This document shows, in pieces, positions 49,781 to 63,035 of a DNA stretch of 64,000 bases; within the stretch, counting starts at the first letter, position 1, and each line of letters begins with the position of its first letter. A model generated the notes under the pieces. That model was not told the origin of the DNA. It ran no database searches and saw only the letters and a list, made by a program, of their open reading frames with translations. The stretch lies in assembly GCF_037975245.1 (NCBI RefSeq), contig NC_092572.1, positions 24,164,489 through 24,228,488 on the forward strand, in the 5' to 3' direction. A program made the position numbers and the translations under genes. The DNA is from Apostichopus japonicus (taxonomy: Eukaryota > Echinodermata > Holothuroidea > Aspidochirotida > Stichopodidae).

Positions 49781-52660
49781 GCAACCAATCCAAATAGTAT
49801 TCAATACAGATTGACGCACTGTTATGATATCACATGCTTTGAAAAAGCAGTCCTCTAGTTAATAACATAGATCTAACAGCATTACATGTTAAAGAGTGCA
49901 TATATATAGCGGTACTCTAATTAACCACATCGATCTAACACTATTACATGTTAAAGAGTGTTTTCACACTTGATCCCCCAATCTTAATTGTGTATGCCTA
50001 CTGTTTCCAAAACCACAAATATTTCACTACAGGTTTTCATTTACAATCACAATGGATCCTCCTCGGGCGGTGAACAGACCGCAAGCAGGCGATCTACTAA
50101 AACAGGGAGTTCAGAGGAACACATTGTTTCGCATAGATGTCTCCCTGTGTGATGGTTGCATGTAACCGTGTATCAGATACAAGCAGCACTGGGCAATAAA
50201 CAGAACATGATGTCATATATATATACAGTATATCATTGTGATCTCCATTCACAATGATCCACCCATCTTTCACGCTCCTTATTTTAATCTCAAACTCCGG
50301 AAAACCTCTTCTTACCCCGAAAGGAGAATTAAGATCTCGGGGATCTCGCACAAGAGGCCCACGCAATAGGAAGCTGATCCCGTCACCTGCTTCAGATGTA
50401 GTTTCAAAATTCCCTCAAAGTATTAAATTCGCTTAGGCAAAGATATTTCTTTGCCTTATCCAATAATCACACCCAAGCCCATCGATCCCACCCAACCCAC
50501 CCCTCCCCCCAACACCCCATCCCTACCCCCAAACTTTTGCCGATAAAAATAATAACATCACTTTCCCAGAGCTGTGGATGCCACACTGAACTTAATCTTG
50601 CTTGAAATTTGCTGTTTATCAGCCTATAAGCTGTCACATCCCTTGACTCCTGCCATGTAACCAGGAGGGGGGGGGGGGTGGGTACACCACAGTTTAAAAA
50701 ACACCTACTTATAATGCAATGGAATGCTTTTATTTCACATTAAGTTGACTTTAGAACTGCAGAGCAATTAATACTGTTGTGATTATGTTACATCCATTAA
50801 ATGAAGTTTAAAAATAAAAAAAATAAAAAAAATCTGTAGCATAATATTTTATAAGTGATTTTCATGAATATCACTTAAAATATTGACCTGCATGCATTTT
50901 AGAATTTTTCATGCAATTATTGCGGAACAAAAGCAATTTATAATCGAATTCGAAAAACCTTAATTTATATGTCCAAAGAAATGGATAAAGGGAGAAAAGC
51001 TAGCAAAAAGTCATACAAAATTAAGACCAGGAGAATTTAATGTCCGTCCATCAGGGCAATTAAAAGTACTTTATGACTAAAGATATGATTTAATTTGATA
51101 AATATCTCATTTTTTTCCTGACTAATTTAACCTAGATCTAAATCGCGTCTCTTGTGGACGCAGTATAGTCCAGTCTATCATTTAATATGATGGTCAGATA
51201 CCATTTCCCAGAAGTAGGCTAAACACTACAAATTGATGGTACCTGAAAACATGCTCAGAGCTTTCATAGATTGTTAGGCTACTCTCAAAACACACACAGG
51301 AGCAGTATTGCGTGACATAAATACTGCGACCAGCAAAAGAAATAATTACATACAATGAGAAGAAATCTAAGTCTGATAAATTTGGGTATTTTTTTTTGGG
51401 GGGGGGGCTTGGATGTTTGATTTACGAGCCTGCCTCAGAGGAGAGAGAGGTCATAAAAGCGGCTCTTTTAGAGAGATGAAAGGATGGAGGGAAGAGAAGG
51501 TAGAAAACATAAACTGAATCAGAGGCACCATCGCTAAGGAAATGACACACACAATCTGAAGATTCAAAATTACTATTTTTTCTGGATTTGTTCCAATTTA
51601 TATCAACGTTGTATAGCTTCCTGCATGTCTAAATCATTTACATATTACATGTCATTTTACAGTCATTGTTTAATTTTACCTTTTTTTTCTTCTTTTGTAT
51701 TTTTATTACTAATGTTAATGAGAATTATCCAAAATGCAATGTCTCTCATTATGCCAAAAGGTTGAGGAAAATTTCAAAAAAAAATTTAAGTCATTAATTT
51801 TGATAATTTTTTTTTTTTTTTTGGGGGGGGCCTGGTATGTTATTTTTCATACCAATGTAGAACATGTCGAAATGCTTAGAATCAAATGGGAGGTGGGGGG
51901 GGGGACATTAATCACTGCTGATGTTTAAAGTCCTGTAAGTTTAATCCACTGTGTATCCTGTCCTTAATGAGGTAATTTCAATACACTATTAAACAAAACA
52001 ACAAATAAATAAATAAACAATGAGAATATTCATTGGATCACTTCAAGGAATAAATTTGTCCACTCCAAAGACGGAATTCAAACAGAGATGAGTAAAAAAA
52101 AATAGCAAATGTATAACCCTCTTTAAAGTTTAAAGGTCCTATTTTTTGTGCCTCTGTCTGTCTGTTTTGTTATTTTTTTAACAATTTTCATCATTTTTTT
52201 TTTTTTCTTGATTAGGAAACTTTTTTGGGTGGACGCCCAAGCATATGCTCCCAAAGGCATTTTTTTATTGAAAAGGACAATGAATAGTTAATCTGCTGTT
52301 TTCTAGTATTATCAAGAGCATGTTTACTAACACACAAAGGAACGATTTATCCCTGTTTTATACACACACAATAAAAAACTGAACAAGAGGCACTTTGTAG
52401 GACTTAAAAGACCCAAACTAATTTAACCTTTATCATAAGTACATTCTATGCAACGTCTAATAGCTTGATGATTCACAGCAGATATGGATAAAAATGAAAC
52501 CAGTGTCTATTTTAGGCGCATTTATGTTATGTTTTTAAGTGCATTAATTATGAACACAGTGATGTAAGTTTAGTCACTGACACAATCATGAAAAAACTGC
52601 CCCAGTCGAAAAACCACAAAAGTGCAAATAGTGTAAAGATGACCTCTCTTCCCATCTTTG
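49781..52660. other. No gene seen
   Basis: G11 run near 50666, T/G runs near 51390 and 51800, C-rich stretch at 50490. The block 50040-50440 is less AT-rich with overlapping frames on both strands, neither matching a known family. Confidence 0.45.
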
Positions 52661-52950
52661 AAAACAGACTCTCTCTCTCTCTCCACTTCTCTCCCACACA
52701 ATTTCTTACTTTCTCTCTCTACCTCTCCTCCATCTATCTACTGTATGTCCTTTTAATCTTTCTATTAATCATAAAAATCCAATGACAAAACTTCGCTGAT
52801 GAGATTTCCAAAAAGCCGCACAGGTGGCTCAGGGTGATTAAAATAACGTGTTTGGCCTCGGGAGACACAAACTAAAACTAATTCCATTTCTTCTTCTTCT
52901 TCCTCTCCTTTCCCAACTCTCTCTCTCTCCCTGTCTTTCTCTCTCCGCAG

Positions 52951-53373
52951 CACAGTTGTTCATCGTCTAAACATCTCACAGTGGACCCACGAGCTGGAGA
53001 TTGCGTCGTACAGGTTGGAGTCATCTTTTCCGTGGCATTCGTTAGAGCTGATCACCACACAGACAGAGGTCTGTCTGGTAGCGCTGTACTGTAGCGCGTA
53101 TTCAAGCCAAATCTTCTGGTATGCAAACTACTATTTCTCCTACGGCTCAATCGTACGATACGTCGGATATAAATTCACGACTCAACACCGTCGTTTCGTC
53201 ATTTTGATGACAGAGCTCTCGAATCACAAGCCCTTCCAAATCCCTTGTGACTTTTTTTTAGGCCGATTACGTCGATCGAATAAGTTTGATACACCCGCAT
53301 CTCTCAGAGAGGGGCAATCGAATCCAGCCAAATTATCTTATTTACGTTTGGCTTGTGCTATGAAAGCACTATG
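52951..53373 (+). CDS. Candidate terminal exon (unconfirmed)
   Basis: A long pyrimidine tract (52885-52946, CT-rich) ends in CCGCAG at 52950. From there one frame (skipping the first base) stays open for about 140 codons to the TGA near 53371. The peptide begins TVVHRLNISQWTHELEIASY and is unusually CpG-rich for this window. LEIxSY faintly recalls the Cys-loop receptor ligand-domain motif, but the cysteine that should precede it is His and nothing else supports that family. No upstream exon is identified. The CT tract may be merely a microsatellite. Confidence 0.15.
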
Positions 53374-54180
53374 ATATAACAATAATGGAATAAAAACTCA
53401 GGCTTTAATATCTTAAAAAGTGAATTAGAAAGGGTCGTAAGCATTTGATTGATCCACTTTCTCTGTTTGTTTCTCGTCAATTCTACGATCATAACTTTTA
53501 GCAAATGAATATAACTACATGAAGCCGGATAAACAAACAGAATTTGACTGGGGGGGAAAAAAAACACATTTTATAAATTACAACCTTCTCTTTTGTTTCC
53601 TTCCATTTGTTTGATCTGAGAAATTTCCAATAAAATTTGCACCTAACTGCAGTGTTGTTTTTTACTAATTGCCAAACTTTGCAATTATATCGGATGAATC
53701 AAATTTGACTCAGAATATAAAGTTTGAAGATCATCCAGTACTATAAACAGACCTGCCCTTTTACTTTTTTTTTCCCCAACAAATTTATACTTGTTCACTA
53801 AATCATAAGTTCTACAATACTGTCAGGATTATTACATAACTCCCAAATTTCTGGTAAAAATGTATACATATCATTCAAAAGTTACCAGTTTTGTCTGATA
53901 TATAGCATTAGACTAACCATTCCAGACTTCAAAGGATATATTCTGTTGACTCAAGTTGATTGCTTTGTATTATAACTGCTAAAAAAATTCTGGAATCTGT
54001 AGGCGAAACCGCATTCTCATGGCCTTTGTTATTGTGAAGATACAACTTTTGTGTTATTTTGTGATATTTGTAAATGTGTCTGGCAATAGAAGAATGGATG
54101 ATATCATCAGGACAATTGAGCTGAAAATGTCTTTGTTTATCTCTTTACTTTTTGTCATTCATTTATCCACATAGGAATGT
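53374..54180. other. No gene seen
   Basis: AT-rich unique DNA preceding the TTAACAGTATTA array. Confidence 0.5.
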
Positions 54181-54720
54181 TAACAGTATTATTTAACAGT
54201 AGTTATTTAACAGTATTATTTAACAGTAGTTATTTAACAGTATTATTTAACAGTAGTTATTTAACAGTATTATTTAACAGTAGTTATTTAACAGTATTAT
54301 TAAGCAGGATTATTTAACAGTTTTAGTTAACAGTATTATTAAGCAGGATTATTTAACAGTTTTAGTTAACAGTATTATTAAGCAGGATTATTTCACAGCA
54401 TTATTTAACAGTATTATTAAGTAGGATTATTTAACAGTATTTTTTAACAGTATTACTTATTACAAGATTATTTAACATTAATTATTGTTAAGCAGGATTA
54501 TTTAACAACAATATCATTTAACAGTATTATTAAGAAGGATTATTTAACAGTATTATTTAACAGTATTATTAAGCAGGATTATTTAACAGTTTTAGTTAAT
54601 AGTATTATTAAGCAGGATTATTTCACGTATTATTTAACAAGATTATTTAACAGTAATATTAAGCAGGATTATTTAATATTATTATTAAGCAGGATTATTT
54701 AACAGTATTATTAAGCTGAA
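54181..54720. repeat. AT-rich minisatellite, TTTAACAGTATTATT family
   Basis: First part (to about 54300): alternating TATTATTTAACAG and TAGTTATTTAACAG, period about 27. Second part: AAGCAGGATTATTTAACAG plus TTTTAGTTAACAGTATTATT, period about 39, increasingly irregular to the right. TTAACAG is present in nearly every unit. Confidence 0.93.
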
Positions 54721-54889
54721 TATTTATATAAATATGATACACTTTCATGAAATTCTAAATACAGAGAACTTTGACAGCTAAAGCAGACATTTCAAATGTA
54801 CAGTAACAGGTTTCAAGGATAAATCTGCTAGAAGATAATATAATATCATAGCCTAACAAAAGCTTCTGAAGAGCATTTGCCCAGATGAC

Positions 54890-55267
54890 CAGTGGCGGAG
54901 CATCCATACAGTCAGGGGGGGAGGGGGCTGATGCCCCACCTGACGGACTCAAATGGACTGCTGGCGCCCTTTTCAGCTTTTTACCACTTTTTACTTATTC
55001 GCGATTATTGACTTTTTAATTGCGCTCTCATCTACCTATTGACATTTGTCACATTTTGCTGGCGATGACACCTATTTATTCTTCGTTTATCTGCAAATTA
55101 GCAAGGCCAGGAAAGGGTCATTTCCTGAGATCTAGGGTGTATCTTTACTCAAAAAATGTTTGTACGCTCCGCGCCAACCTGTGGTGGCGCTCTGCTTAGA
55201 TAGTGTCGAAAGCGCCCCTACAGACCATTCTCGCACCCCTTGATCAATACCCCTAGCTCCGCCACTG
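54890..55267. mobile_element. Non-autonomous hAT element C (378 bp)
   Basis: Perfect 12-bp termini CAGTGGCGGAGC and GCTCCGCCACTG, flanked by exact 8-bp duplications CAGATGAC at 54882-54889 and 55268-55275. The right subterminal region carries GTACGCTCCGCGCCAACC and GGTGGCGCTCTGCTTAGATA, shared with element A and the 7.0-kb remnant. No transposase. Perfect duplications suggest recent movement. Confidence 0.95.
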
Positions 55268-55275
55268 CAGATGAC

Positions 55276-58200
55276 ATCACACACCCCCCCCCCTACTGTG
55301 ATCCAACTTACCTGGAGTAGTTGAAGGTTTAGCCAGTCAAAATAGTTTACATTCAATCAACCCTATCTCGAGTAAGGGGCATGATATAGAGATGGGTTTC
55401 AACTAGCAGTGTGGAATATTTTTCTCTTCATCAGACGTTTCACATTGTTCGTCACTAGATGTTCCTTGTTTTATTAGTTTTCAGTGCAACATAATGTCTC
55501 TCTTCTGATCGGACGGAAGTTGTAAAGGGGTTTTTAGCCGAAGCTTCACAACCATGCATAGGTTTCGAAACTTTACTGAAAGCAGTTTCCCAGCACGCAT
55601 ACGTTTTGAAGCTTTATTTACAACAACCTACTTCTGCTTGTAAAATGGTGGTAAAATGAACGAGGTTCTCTAAATAGGCTACTTGGCACCATTTTGTTCT
55701 TTAGAGACATAGTTTTCACACATGCATGATACTTTATTACACAAAGATTCCTTTTACCATGCTTCACCCATTCTTTCTTACATATACTGTTTGGATGGTT
55801 TGGCTTTTTGGTTTCCAGTCACCAAAAGAAAGAAAAAAAGGGATTCTAAACTCAAATATGCAAACCAAATATAATGATGATTGATCCGTGGCACGTGCTA
55901 CAGTTATATTTGGTCTGATTTCACAGTTCTTTTCAATTATTTTCACATTACTGTGTAAACTTTTATTTGTATTTCAAGGTAATATCGTACACCAGGTTCA
56001 CAACAATGATATAACAGACACCTAGTTTGGATTGTGGTGGCTTAGTTTACTGAACGATCTTTTAAGGCTATAAAGGTTGGTATACCTTCAACACTTGAGT
56101 GGGGACTGGTAAACATAGAGAGCCACTCACTCAATATATATATATATTAACTGTAATATATACGTACACCACATGAAGGCAGCTGAAATACTAGTACATC
56201 AGCAGGCCTAAACAGAAGCAACCCAAAACTCTGGTTGGCTATTCTCTGAGGATCTATGAATATTCATATTTGACTGGTTCCAGCATAAAATCATATAAAC
56301 TGTAACTAAACTATGGCATGCAGGCCATCTTAAGTTAGCACATAGACAGACAAAGGCAGGCAACTAAATATGACAGAACTGTCTCAAAGTGAAACTATTT
56401 ATTGCTATGTATCGCCTACAATGCCTGTAGTGACGTTATACAGACCTACATGAGGTTAGAGGTCATCCAACATTTGCCACACACATCAAAGCATGAGTAT
56501 CAACATAAATGTAAACATACAAAATGGGTTGACGTGAACTATTCTAAATTTGTAGTCTATTTGCAACATTTCTAAGCAGAATGATTTAAATAAGTTCAGT
56601 CCTTGGCAAACAGGAAATCCTGACAAATCCATATCTCTAACTACTTTTACTCTCAAAGCTTTTAATAGGATTGTAATAAATCCACCTTTTGAAAATAGAA
56701 AATCTGCGGTGTACGCCAAAAACCTTTTTGACTTCCGAGACTCTGCATTTGAAACACAAAAAACATAAAAATTTCACCGTCAACATTCCATACGAACCAT
56801 AAATTATTAATTCCGTTCAAATTTAAAAATGAAAATTTTCCTTCCTTTTAATTTTCACCTTTTTAATTGCAATTTTGAGTTTCTTTTATACAGTTGGCCA
56901 CTTTCCCTATTACTGCATACAGAGCACGGAAAGATGAAATGATTTTGGTCAGTAATAATATCATGCCATGTTTAATGCCAAAGAAGTGAAGGCACTTCTC
57001 TTCAATCTACAAAATAATCCTTTAGGCTACAGACAGTTTTGCAAATCCCAAGTGTTCTCCAAACTTTACAGATTATCTGATCTTCCCATAGCTGGGTTTT
57101 GTCCTGCTTCTTCAAGAAACACAAAAGTCAAAAACTCTGCAATTTAGTATTGCCCGGAGAAAACAATAAAACAAGCACAGCTGTATGGAACCTTGTAAAA
57201 CATGATTGATTTCACAGACTTTGTCAACACAACTTGAAATAAGAAATATTCATCCTGAAATAACATGTAAATATACATACTTCTCACAGAAGTGAGGTTT
57301 TTTCGATCGGACAAATTCTGGTAAATCAAACCAGATTCCACTTCTTGCTGATGGAAGGCAAACCAAATGACACACACTGATTTACTTTCATTAATAATAA
57401 CAATAAAATTTAGTTAAGACTTATACAGGTGACAACAAAAAGAAAACATATAACAAAGATGTGAAAAACAAACGGTCAGGAGGAAAGGATTTTACATGAA
57501 TATGCCGTGACTAACATTCGACGTTTGAAGTTGAATTGATTGCTGGTTACTTAATATAGTTACCTCTCATCATGCTGACCAAGTTATTTAAATACTGAAA
57601 ACATGTCATATATAAATGAAGAACAGCCCTCAATCTAAAAAAAAAATCATGTTTCCCACTGATTGAATATATCTAATTGGCAATTATTAAAACTATTCAA
57701 TCTAGTAAAATAAAATTGTGTGTCCCTCAAACTTGATGGATTTCTACATTGGGTTGTCACTTTGGCCTGATTCATATATATATATATCATATATATTGGA
57801 CCCACGTCAAGCTATCATGAAGAGATCATAAAAATATATATATACCAAAAAAATATATATATATTTTGTGTCTCCATGTTAGCAATCAAGTTATATACAA
57901 TGTTTAAGTTAAATACAGAAAAAGAAAAAATTGCAACACATAAAATGTTAAGCAAATGTGTTGAATGTTAAATCAAAAAATACATTTTTAAATGTTAAAT
58001 AATGCAAAATGTGAAATAAAACAACATCAATTGTTATTCTTTTCTTTGTTTTCATTCTGTATGAAAATCTTTTGCATTTCAAGTATGGTTTTTATTGTTC
58101 CGAGTCGGACAGAAACAGTGTCATCGCAGACGTTACCTCACTTCTCCACAAATGGTCGAATATACAATGAGGTAATAAGATGCAGATTCCAAGTGAAAAA

Positions 58201-59199
58201 AATTAGTCCCACAACTTTGATTCATTTGCGAATCACCAGGTGTAGTAATATCATAGCTACCTATTAGTGATTACTTAGTGTTTGTGACTGAAAATATTGT
58301 ATGTCACATACCTTTTCGGACCCATCCATGATTGATATGGGACCACCAGATTATCGTAGATTCAATGCAAAAAGCAGACTTATGATTTTGATACGTTGGC
58401 AACATCCAAATGTCATAAGTTCTTGGGTGACTTCATTGGACTAAAAATATTGGATGTCTTCAGGTACAATGTTTTTTTCTTCCCTTCCCCCACATTCCTA
58501 TAATTGGGGGCGGGCTATAATTAACTTGGTACTACCAGACTTCAAGGTCAATATCAATCGTACATAATATTCAAGAAAATTTCCAAAACCTCCAAAATCC
58601 CACCATTCTGGTAAAATTTGTCATTTTGACGCACGCATAGTTTTTCGCCGCACAGGACGTGACGGACTAAAGTCCAATTAAACGGCTATTGTGATCTTTC
58701 TTCCTATTCTTGGGTTTGGATAATAAAAAAATTATAAAAAGAAATAAAAACATCTATAGTTATGAAATCTCACCGATGAGAGAACTTTCACAATGGTCGA
58801 CAAAGGGCTGTGTCCTTCACAATGGATATCATGCAGAATCGTTGAGATTCACAGCTAGGTTTAACCAAAGTTCTTTACCCCTTCAAAGGATCGGTGCACA
58901 GACGTTTTAACAAGTCACTCAGTTGTTGTTCCCCTTAGGCAATGGCAGTAATGCCACTAGGAACTATATATGCAAACTTAGCAGGATAATATTATACTTA
59001 ACTATAGATCAAAAGAAAAACCTTGAATGTCGAGGCGGTTAAATACAGAATGGTAAATTTGTTACGATAAATACAAAATAGGTCTGTCCAATCATTTTCC
59101 TCGATCAAATGGAAATTGAATGTAGATGAACATTTCAACAAATCAGCAAGAGCTTGAGTCAACCCTGCATATTGTTAGGAATAATTTACCCAGAATCAG
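55276..59199. other. No gene seen; AT-rich
   Basis: AT runs at 56134, 57775 and 57835. Several short frames on both strands without domain signatures. Nothing else recognised. Confidence 0.5.
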
Positions 59200-59204
59200 T
59201 ATTA

Positions 59205-59480
59205 TGGAGTGTTAGCTCAGTGGTTAACGCCGGTGCCTTCCAATCATAAGGTCCCCGGTACGAGTCACTCCAAGATTAATGTATGTCGTCCAGTTTCAGA
59301 GTTGTGGACAATTGACAATTCATAATCATGGACGTTAAATATGAATCTAAGAGACTGATGTCGGTCAGCTTGCGGCTTTGATAAGCCAATTGATGAGGCT
59401 TCTTCGCGAGTTCCTGCTTGCAGGAGGATCTAAAATATATACATACATACATATATACATACATACATACTACAACATAC
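59205..59480 (+). mobile_element. tRNA-derived SINE with (ATAC)n tail
   Basis: A box TAGCTCAGTGG (59213-59223) is exact; the B box GGTACGAGTCA (59257-59267) is degraded. The body includes AATATGAATCTAAGAGACTG, GGCTTTGATAAGCCAATTG and CTTCGCGAGTTCCTGCTTGC, and the tail is a CATA/ATAC repeat from about 59437. The arrangement tRNA head, conserved body, short-repeat tail fits a LINE-mobilised SINE. Different family from the one at 44.9 kb. Confidence 0.75.
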
Positions 59481-61209
59481 TATCATATACTATCATATAC
59501 TACCACATACTGTCACATACTGTCATATACATACACACCTTAACATACTACCACATACTGTTACATACTGTCACATATGTATTGCAAGATGCTATGCAAA
59601 ATGGTCAAATTGCTGTGCAAAGATGTATAGCACTTGTTGTACACAGGAACTATACATGTTATTATAATCTTGAGCAAGTTCTTAGCCTTCTAATCTGCTG
59701 CACAAGTCTTGAACACTAAATTACTCTCTGAAATGGGAGAAGAAATAGCTTTGTATACATTCAGAAGAAAAACTATAAACACAACCTGGGCTGTGATGGG
59801 TGTTATATACACTGGACTCAAACACAGGAGGGTACTCAGATGTGAAAACTTTGAAATTTAAATTCTTAAAGTGAAAAAAGAGGCTTAAAAGAAGTTATCA
59901 GTCAAAATCGACTAGAAACTCGGTCGGATTAATTCGGTCAGGGTTACTCGACAGAAAGGGTGGTATTGACTTAGTATCACAGGGTAACTGAATTTTTAGT
60001 CAGGGTAACATCAGGGTAACACAGAAGTGGTGTCTTAGCAGATCAGGGTAAATCAAGAGATGTAATACTGAACTAAACTTTTAGACCAAAGTTACATGGG
60101 AGGGTAGTAAGTTGGTCCAGGTAAATTTCACACTGGTTTAAAATCTGGGTCTGATGTCTAGACAGCCCAGAGACTTGGCTAGAAAGGTTATTGCAGCCAT
60201 GGACAACTAATTGCCAACTATTACCAAACCGAGTTAATTACTCACTAGATTATAAGGGTAAATCAACTTTGAATTTACCTAATTTTGATAAAGTATGTGA
60301 CACTGTTCAATACATAAAGTCCCATGCCAATGTATTTTACCTTAGCTTGATTAATCAGCTAATTGAGACTGTAAAGTTTTCAATGTTCTAATTCTGAAAC
60401 CGTACATTATGTGATATTAAACACCGTGCTATGAATTGAAAATGTCTCTAGAAGACGAAATACTGAGAATGGAATAAGATTTATTAATTACCTGGTACAC
60501 TTAATAGACAATTTGAGGGGTATTTGTGTTTGATTCTGATCAGTAGATTCTAACCTTGTTTTAGGTAATACTGGGAATGTTTGGGACAGTTGCAGACCAA
60601 ACTCAATAAATGCTATTTCCGAGGCAGTTAAATGTATTCGGTATATGCCCCAAATTATAGCACGCTATATATAATTGCTAGAATTTTCAAAAAGTACTTT
60701 CCTGGAGGTCTTAACTCTCTAAATTGTTCTCAGACATTTTTAAGGAACAAACAAGATAACTGAATGTCCCAGTGAGGAAAATGTCCTCCAAGGTTGTAAT
60801 AAAAAACAGGCTAAGAATTTTGACCAAGGGTGACCATATTTGAATATCTAGCATATTTGAGGCCAATACAGCAAACCTTTAATGCCAACAAACCTACACA
60901 GCTCCCAGAACTGTCAGCAGTGAAGGGACTATAGACACTGTTCTAATTTACAAGGAAAAGCTGATTAGGACTGAAGACTATAAGTGGATATTATGGCAGT
61001 AATTTGTGATATCAGGTTCCAGAATCCCCCCCCCCCCCCACTTCTGTTATTTACGAGGTCAAAGGTTGTCAAATTAGGAGGTAATGTTTCATAAAAATGA
61101 CCCTACTTTCTAAAGAGCTATAAATCAACAGCGTGTAAAGAAGGAAGGCTGTGAAATCAGATTATTATTAGCAGTCAAAATATATCACTATAAGAGGATC
61201 ACAAAAGGT
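59481..61209. other. No gene seen
   Basis: CATACTRYCATATAC simple repeat to about 59580, a GGGTAA-rich stretch at 59940-60060 (TCAGGGTAAC repeated loosely), and a C12 run near 61028. Frames unsupported. Confidence 0.5.
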
Positions 61210-61992
61210 CAGACTTTGATGTGTGGGTGTGTGAACTGTGAACATGCATGAGGGAAGACATTGAGAGATGCAATAACTTATGTGTCCTGTTCTCACTAAA
61301 CCCTGGATGGACACACACTGGTCTGAATTCCAAATAAACCTTATTGTTTTAATATTATGAGACTACATTGATTTGATGTGTGGGTGTGAACATGCATGAG
61401 GGAAGGCATTGCATGAGAGGGGGAGATAACTTATGTCCTGTGCTCACTAAACCCTGGATCGACACACACAGGTCTGAATTCCAAATTAAATCTCATGTTT
61501 AAATATTATGAGACTACATTGACTTGATGTGTAGGGGTGAACATGCATAAGGGAAGGCATTGAGAGGTGAGATAACTTATGTCCTGTTCTCACTAAACCC
61601 TGGATTGACAAACACTGGTCTGAATTCAAATAAACCTTATTGTTTTAATATTATGTGTCTACATTGACTCGATGGGTAGGTGTGAACATGCATGAGGGAA
61701 GACATTGAGAGGGGGAGATAACTTATGTCCTGTTCTCACTAAACCCTGGATCGACACACACTGGTCTGAATTCCAAATAAAACCTCATGTTTAAATATTA
61801 TGAGACTACATTGATTTGACGGGTTGGGGTGAACATGCATGAGGGAAGGCATTGAGAGATGCGATAACTTATGTGTCCTGTTCTCACTAAACCCTGGATC
61901 GGCACACACTGGTTCTATTTTCAAATAAACCTCATGTTTAAACATTATGAGACTACATCGACTTGATTTTGGGTGTGAACATGCATGAGGCT
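61210..61992. repeat. Satellite-like tandem array, ~146-bp unit x 5.3
   Basis: Units contain GTGAACATGCATGAGGGAAG, GATAACTTATGTCCTGTTCT, CACTAAACCCTGGATCGACA and AAATATTATGAGACTACAT. Starts lie near 61218, 61375, 61524, 61670, 61815 and 61960, with spacing settling at 145-149 bp. The minus-strand frame is repeat-derived. Confidence 0.95.
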
Positions 61993-62664
61993 CATGAAGC
62001 TCAGAGCTTTGAAGACTGCTACAGTAAAATTTGTACATTAAATTGTTCCCTGATTTATTGTTTTAAATATTACTGCCTAAAATTTCCCAGGACATTCTTC
62101 TGTACAACCTGCAGAAATCTCTACTGTAAATTGTCTTCAACAGCTGATAGAAATCTAATCTATTAAACTTTTTAAGTACATTTTATTAGTCTCATAAAGT
62201 TGAACTTTTGCCATGCATGGATTTATAGCATCAATGTTTTGCATGTCATCAAAACATTAATGCTATCAGGTCAAACTGCTAAAATGTGGCCTTTCTTCAT
62301 AATTTTCTGGTGCTATAACAAAACAAAATTGTTAGCTTAAAGGTCATCATTATATGGCCACCATTTTAGCACCATTAAAAATTTGCCATAACAATGTTGA
62401 AACAACTATTGCCCTAATGTTCTGAACCTTGGGACCAATTTGACTTTTTCCAGAAAACCCCGATGGTCAAACTCTCTTATTAGTCTAATAAATCTCTCAA
62501 TGAGGAACATGTGATGTCCACTCTGTCTTATTGGGTCATCTGAGCACACAGATCCACCAAACTCAGTTGATATGAACAGTTAATTGGTAAACAAGATCAA
62601 ATTTCTACAACTTTTTGTGCACATGACCAAAATATTTCCACTAATTTTAAATGAGAAATATATT

Positions 62665-63035
62665 TGATTAGATTAGATTAGACTAGATTAGATAAGATTA
62701 GATTAGATTAGATCAACTTTATTCAACCACGAGGGTAAATTGCATGCTCGTATAAAACAGGATATAAGATACAAACATTAAAATATGAGAACCTAAAACG
62801 TACAGTATCAAACAATTGTAAGAATATGAAAACATAAGACATTTTAAAACAGGATATGAGATACAAACATTAAAATATGAAATCCTAAAACATACAGTAT
62901 CAAACAGTTGTAAGAATATGAAAACATAAGACATTTTAAAACAGGATATGAGATACAAACGTTAAAATATGAAATCCTAAAACATACAGTATCAAACAGT
63001 AGTAAGAATATGAAAACATAAGACATTTTAAAACA
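62665..63035 (-). mobile_element. LINE-like 3' end with GATTA tail and 92-bp internal repeats
   Basis: On the minus strand a 3' end with TTGAATAAAGTTGATC runs into a TCTAAT repeat (62665-62712), a common LINE ending. Just upstream in that sense are three 92-bp tandem copies (starts near 62754, 62846, 62938) containing GATATGAGATACAAAC and CATACAGTATCAAACAG. The repetitive Cys/Tyr/Phe frames are artefacts. Confidence 0.75.

Noticed and set aside
59210-59275. Functional tRNA gene
   Set aside because: The B box is degraded and the sequence continues into a SINE body with a simple-repeat tail.
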